NCBI GenBank assembly: GCA_937927525.1
Contig: CALBDR010000092.1
Coordinates: forward strand, 1-7,738
From: an uncultured Candidatus Melainabacteria bacterium
Lineage (GTDB): Bacteria > Cyanobacteriota > Vampirovibrionia > LMEP-6097
Reading direction: 5' to 3'
Length of the DNA: 7,738 nucleotides
Program-made: the position numbers and the translations under genes
Part shown: in pieces, positions 5,863-7,738 of the stretch
Numbering within the stretch: position 1 is the stretch's first letter
Layout of the letters: every line of letters starts with the position of its first letter
The notes under the pieces: generated by a model
What the model saw: only the letters and a program-made list of their open reading frames with translations
Databases searched by the model: none
What the model was told of the DNA's origin: nothing

Positions 5863-6910
5863 TTATGTACTCCTGATCTTTAGTATTTGCAAGCAAATAT
5901 CCAGCTGCTTCCAAGTAGTTATTCACAACTCTATGAGGAATAGCATAAAAATCAGCAGGATCATCAAGCACAGTCTGATTATTCAAGACTGTTAGAAGTT
6001 GTATTTCATAATTAGATGCCTCTATCATCGGCACGGCATTACAACAATCATAAGGCACCACTAAATTTGATAAATGGCTTACTTTAATATCCTCTGAACT
6101 AGGTTTTAAGTTCAGCTCAGCAGGGTCTGTGTAGTCTGAAATTAAAAGTTTTAATGCACCCGTAGATGGAATTATGCGAGGTGAGTGCTGAAGGCATTTA
6201 AACACCGAAGCCAAATAAGTATTACCTAAGTGTTCAGCTGCGACACGAGGAGCCACTACACCTTCATGCTCATATGGTGCATCAAAAACTGGAGCGTGTG
6301 CAGATGGAATTAAGAATTGACGTGAAACCATATGCGAAATCTTTGCTTCTATAGCGCCTATCGGGTCTAAACCTTGCCCTTTTTTATACTTATCTAAAAG
6401 CTTAGGGTCATCTGGATCTGGTAATTTTACGACTAAAGCAAGCGCTGTAGCTCCAGCATTTACTGCATTTTTACAGGCATCCATTAAAATTTCTGGCTCT
6501 GGCAAATGGTCCAAATTAGCATTTACAGGTTTTTCCGTATAAAAGATTTCATCAATAATATCTAAACCATAAACATTTCGTGCTGCATTTAAGCAATTCT
6601 CTGTGATCTCCTTATCCTGATCAGAGGCAGATACATCCATCACCACTGCAATTTTGTGTTTAACATTAAGTCTTAACAGGATTTGATTTGCAAAGAACCT
6701 ATCCATTAAATAACCCTCTAAAACCACGACATTCTTAGGAATATCAGTAAGCAGAGCAGCATTTATGACATTAGGGTGTGTTATTAAAATATCTGAGGCT
6801 TTCGCTAAAAGTTTAGCTGCTGGCGTAGCATCTCCAGCAAATCCACCGATTTGAGCACCGATACCAGTAGGTACAATCAAAGAATTTATATTTCTATATA
6901 ACTTAGCCAT
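5837..6910 (-). CDS. DUF3326 family protein of unknown function
   Basis: The 357-residue protein matches my recollection of DUF3326, a family common in cyanobacteria and also present in plants, with no established function. The visible conserved blocks are PTGIGAQIGGFAGDATPAAK at 14-33, ILITHPNVINAALL at ~41-54, VLEGYLMDRF at ~63-72, a Pro/Asp-rich KLPDPDDP at ~162-169, GLDPIGAIEAKISHMVSRQF at ~180-199 and IPSAHAPVFDAP at ~201-212. The Gly-rich N-terminal block and the repeated DP, HP and HAP motifs suggest a soluble enzyme, possibly nucleotide- or metal-binding; this is inference only. There is no signal peptide or membrane segment. The length fits the family, so the gene looks intact. The ATG at 6910 places the conserved PTGIG block at the usual distance from the N-terminus. 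A TAGAAT hexamer lies eight bases upstream, and a perfect inverted repeat abuts it. The gene converges with pfkA and diverges from the last gene. Confidence 0.8.
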   Translation of the reverse strand: MAKLYRNINSLIVPTGIGAQIGGFAGDATPAAKLLAKASDILITHPNVINAALLTDIPKNVVVLEGYLMDRFFANQILLRLNVKHKIAVVMDVSASDQDKEITENCLNAARNVYGLDIIDEIFYTEKPVNANLDHLPEPEILMDACKNAVNAGATALALVVKLPDPDDPKLLDKYKKGQGLDPIGAIEAKISHMVSRQFLIPSAHAPVFDAPYEHEGVVAPRVAAEHLGNTYLASVFKCLQHSPRIIPSTGALKLLISDYTDPAELNLKPSSEDIKVSHLSNLVVPYDCCNAVPMIEASNYEIQLLTVLNNQTVLDDPADFYAIPHRVVNNYLEAAGYLLANTKDQEYINPNLFYEN

Positions 6911-6918
6911 ATCTTCTA

Positions 6919-6924
6919 ATTCTA
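6919..6924 (-). promoter_or_regulatory. Candidate -10 element of the DUF3326 gene
   Basis: On the - strand TAGAAT (five of six matches) is followed by eight bases and the ATG at 6910, again compatible with a leaderless or nearly leaderless mRNA. TTTACT (6943-6948), 18 bp upstream, is a partial -35. The 18-bp spacer contains most of the adjacent inverted repeat. Confidence 0.4.
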
Positions 6925-6946
6925 TACTTTAGTGAAGCCTAAAGTA
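6925..6946. repeat. Perfect 8-bp inverted repeat, candidate operator
   Basis: The arms TACTTTAG (6925-6932) and CTAAAGTA (6939-6946) are perfectly inverted around the 6-base spacer TGAAGC. The 22-bp site directly abuts the predicted -10 of the DUF3326 gene and fills the space toward its -35, the place where a dimeric repressor would block polymerase. It is not a good terminator: the adjacent A-run (6946-6952) would be a T-run only before, not after, the hairpin on the - strand. Confidence 0.4.
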
Positions 6947-7000
6947 AAAAAATCACTAATTATAACCAAAATTTAACGGTTTCAAGTTAGATATAGATCT

Positions 7001-7021
7001 AAGGGAAGAAATGGGGTAATG
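7001..7021 (+). promoter_or_regulatory. Purine-rich leader and two-codon upstream frame
   Basis: AAGGGAAG (7001-7008) resembles a Shine-Dalgarno sequence but sits ten bases before the ATG at 7019. It is closer to a preceding ATG at 7011, which reads Met-Gly-stop. That TAA (7017-7019) shares one base with the ATG at 7019, so re-initiation is conceivable. GGGG (7014-7016) is an alternative but very close ribosome contact. A -10-like TATAGA (6992-6997) lies just upstream. This arrangement differs from the other gene starts in the window. Confidence 0.3.
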
Positions 7022-7738
7022 AAATTTCCTTTCAAAACTAAACTTGAACTTGAATTTAACCTCTTCAGTGGAAGTGGTAGCACTAGTAGTGATACAGACT
7101 GGTCATTTCCTGCAGATGACTCAGATATTTTAGCGTCAACAGGTTCATTAGATTTAGAACCACCGACAGAAAAAGAAGAAGAAATTAAGCCGCCTGAGCT
7201 TGATAATGTAGATACAGATACGCCCCCCACGAAAATCGATATTGCAGATGAGTTTCTTGCAGCAAAAGCTAAGAAAGAAAATAATCCTACGACTAGCAGT
7301 TCAGATACTTTTACACCTTCAAGTCTCGATACCCGAACACCTATAGTTCCTGAAGATGTCTTTTCCAGTTCAAGTAGCCCATCTTCAAAAGATTCTCCAT
7401 TTCATTTGGGTAATACAAAAGCGACTGCAGCAAGTCTCTTCAGGACTGATGTAGATTTAAGTTTTTTAAGTCTAGAAAGACCTGAGCAAATTGATGAGAG
7501 AATTGTAGATAAGGTCTTAGATGAAACAGGTGAAACATTTGTATATAGTCCAGATATTATAGAAGCTAGAGAAAGGTTAGCCGCAGCTAAAAGTAATGGA
7601 ACACTAGATCAGGAATTAGCGATTTTAAACAATACTGAGAAAGATAAGTTGTCTACTGAAGATCAGAAATACATTGAAAACTTCAATAAGCTCTACGATG
7701 ATGCTTCTGGTTTAACTGGAATGCTGGAAGCAAATGAC
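7019..7738 (+). CDS. Ser/Thr/Asp/Glu-rich protein of unknown function, 3'-truncated
   Basis: An uninterrupted frame of 240 codons runs from ATG at 7019 to the last base of the window, so the end of the gene is missing. It starts MKFPFKTKLELEFNLFSGSG, which is too polar for a signal peptide. Residues ~17-130 are low in complexity, rich in Ser, Thr, Asp, Pro and Glu, with an EKEEEIKPPE stretch and a serine cluster (VFSSSSSPSSKDSP) near 116-129; this part is probably disordered. From ~135 onward the composition becomes that of a folded, helical region (VDLSFLSLERPEQIDERIVDKVL, then IIEARERLAAAK and ELAILNNTEKDKLSTEDQKYIENF). No family is recognised. The layout suggests a disordered N-terminal region leading to a C-terminal domain outside the window. 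It diverges from the DUF3326 gene across 108 bp. An alternative Met-Gly mini-frame precedes it. Confidence 0.8.
   Translation, partial: MKFPFKTKLELEFNLFSGSGSTSSDTDWSFPADDSDILASTGSLDLEPPTEKEEEIKPPELDNVDTDTPPTKIDIADEFLAAKAKKENNPTTSSSDTFTPSSLDTRTPIVPEDVFSSSSSPSSKDSPFHLGNTKATAASLFRTDVDLSFLSLERPEQIDERIVDKVLDETGETFVYSPDIIEARERLAAAKSNGTLDQELAILNNTEKDKLSTEDQKYIENFNKLYDDASGLTGMLEAND

Noticed and set aside
7223..7228. Run of six Cs in the last gene
   Set aside because: It is short, in frame and too weak to propose slippage.
6982..7230. A - strand Ser/Gly-rich open frame near the right end
   Set aside because: It is the antisense shadow of the N-terminal part of the gene starting at 7019, whose own frame stays open to the window edge.

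Overview
The window is AT-rich bacterial DNA using the standard code. It carries six complete or near-complete genes and two genes cut off by the window edges. Five genes belong to recognised families: Nfu (iron-sulfur carrier), UppP (undecaprenyl-diphosphatase), TrmD (tRNA m1G37 methyltransferase), a DASS/SLC13-type sodium:anion symporter and ATP-type 6-phosphofructokinase. A sixth matches DUF3326, a family of unknown function that I associate mainly with cyanobacteria and plastid lineages. That match, with the low GC, makes a non-photosynthetic relative of cyanobacteria one possible source, but this is a weak inference and no marker here settles the phylum. I see no rRNA, tRNA, CRISPR array, transposase, phage gene or integration site.

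Layout. Positions 1-1044 (+) are the 3' part of a gene for an extremely acidic, probably disordered protein, with the edge of a 60-bp repeat at its start. Then comes nfu (1122-1697, +). It converges on uppP (1694-2506, -) so tightly that the two stop codons overlap, over a hairpin that could terminate in both directions. uppP lies 27 bp downstream of trmD (2534-3391, -), probably in one transcript. trmD diverges from the anion symporter gene (about 3407-4798, +), whose 3' end is 25 bp from pfkA (4824-5789, +). pfkA converges on the DUF3326 gene (5837-6910, -). A 108-bp divergent intergenic region separates that gene from the last one (7019-7738, +), which runs off the window and encodes an unrecognised Ser/Thr/Asp/Glu-rich protein.

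The genes do not form one pathway. They look like compactly packed core housekeeping genes (Fe-S supply, cell-wall lipid recycling, tRNA modification, glycolysis, anion uptake) between two lineage-specific acidic proteins.

The most notable system-level signal is at the gene starts. All six internal starts have a -10-like hexamer ending only 6-8 nt before the start codon, and none has a convincing Shine-Dalgarno sequence. This suggests widespread leaderless transcription. Other points of interest are a TrmD with two large insertions, a Glu at the catalytic Asp position and no C-terminal tail; a phosphofructokinase with GGNGS in place of GGDGS; and a perfect 8-bp inverted repeat abutting the predicted DUF3326 promoter. 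No clearly new multi-gene system is visible.
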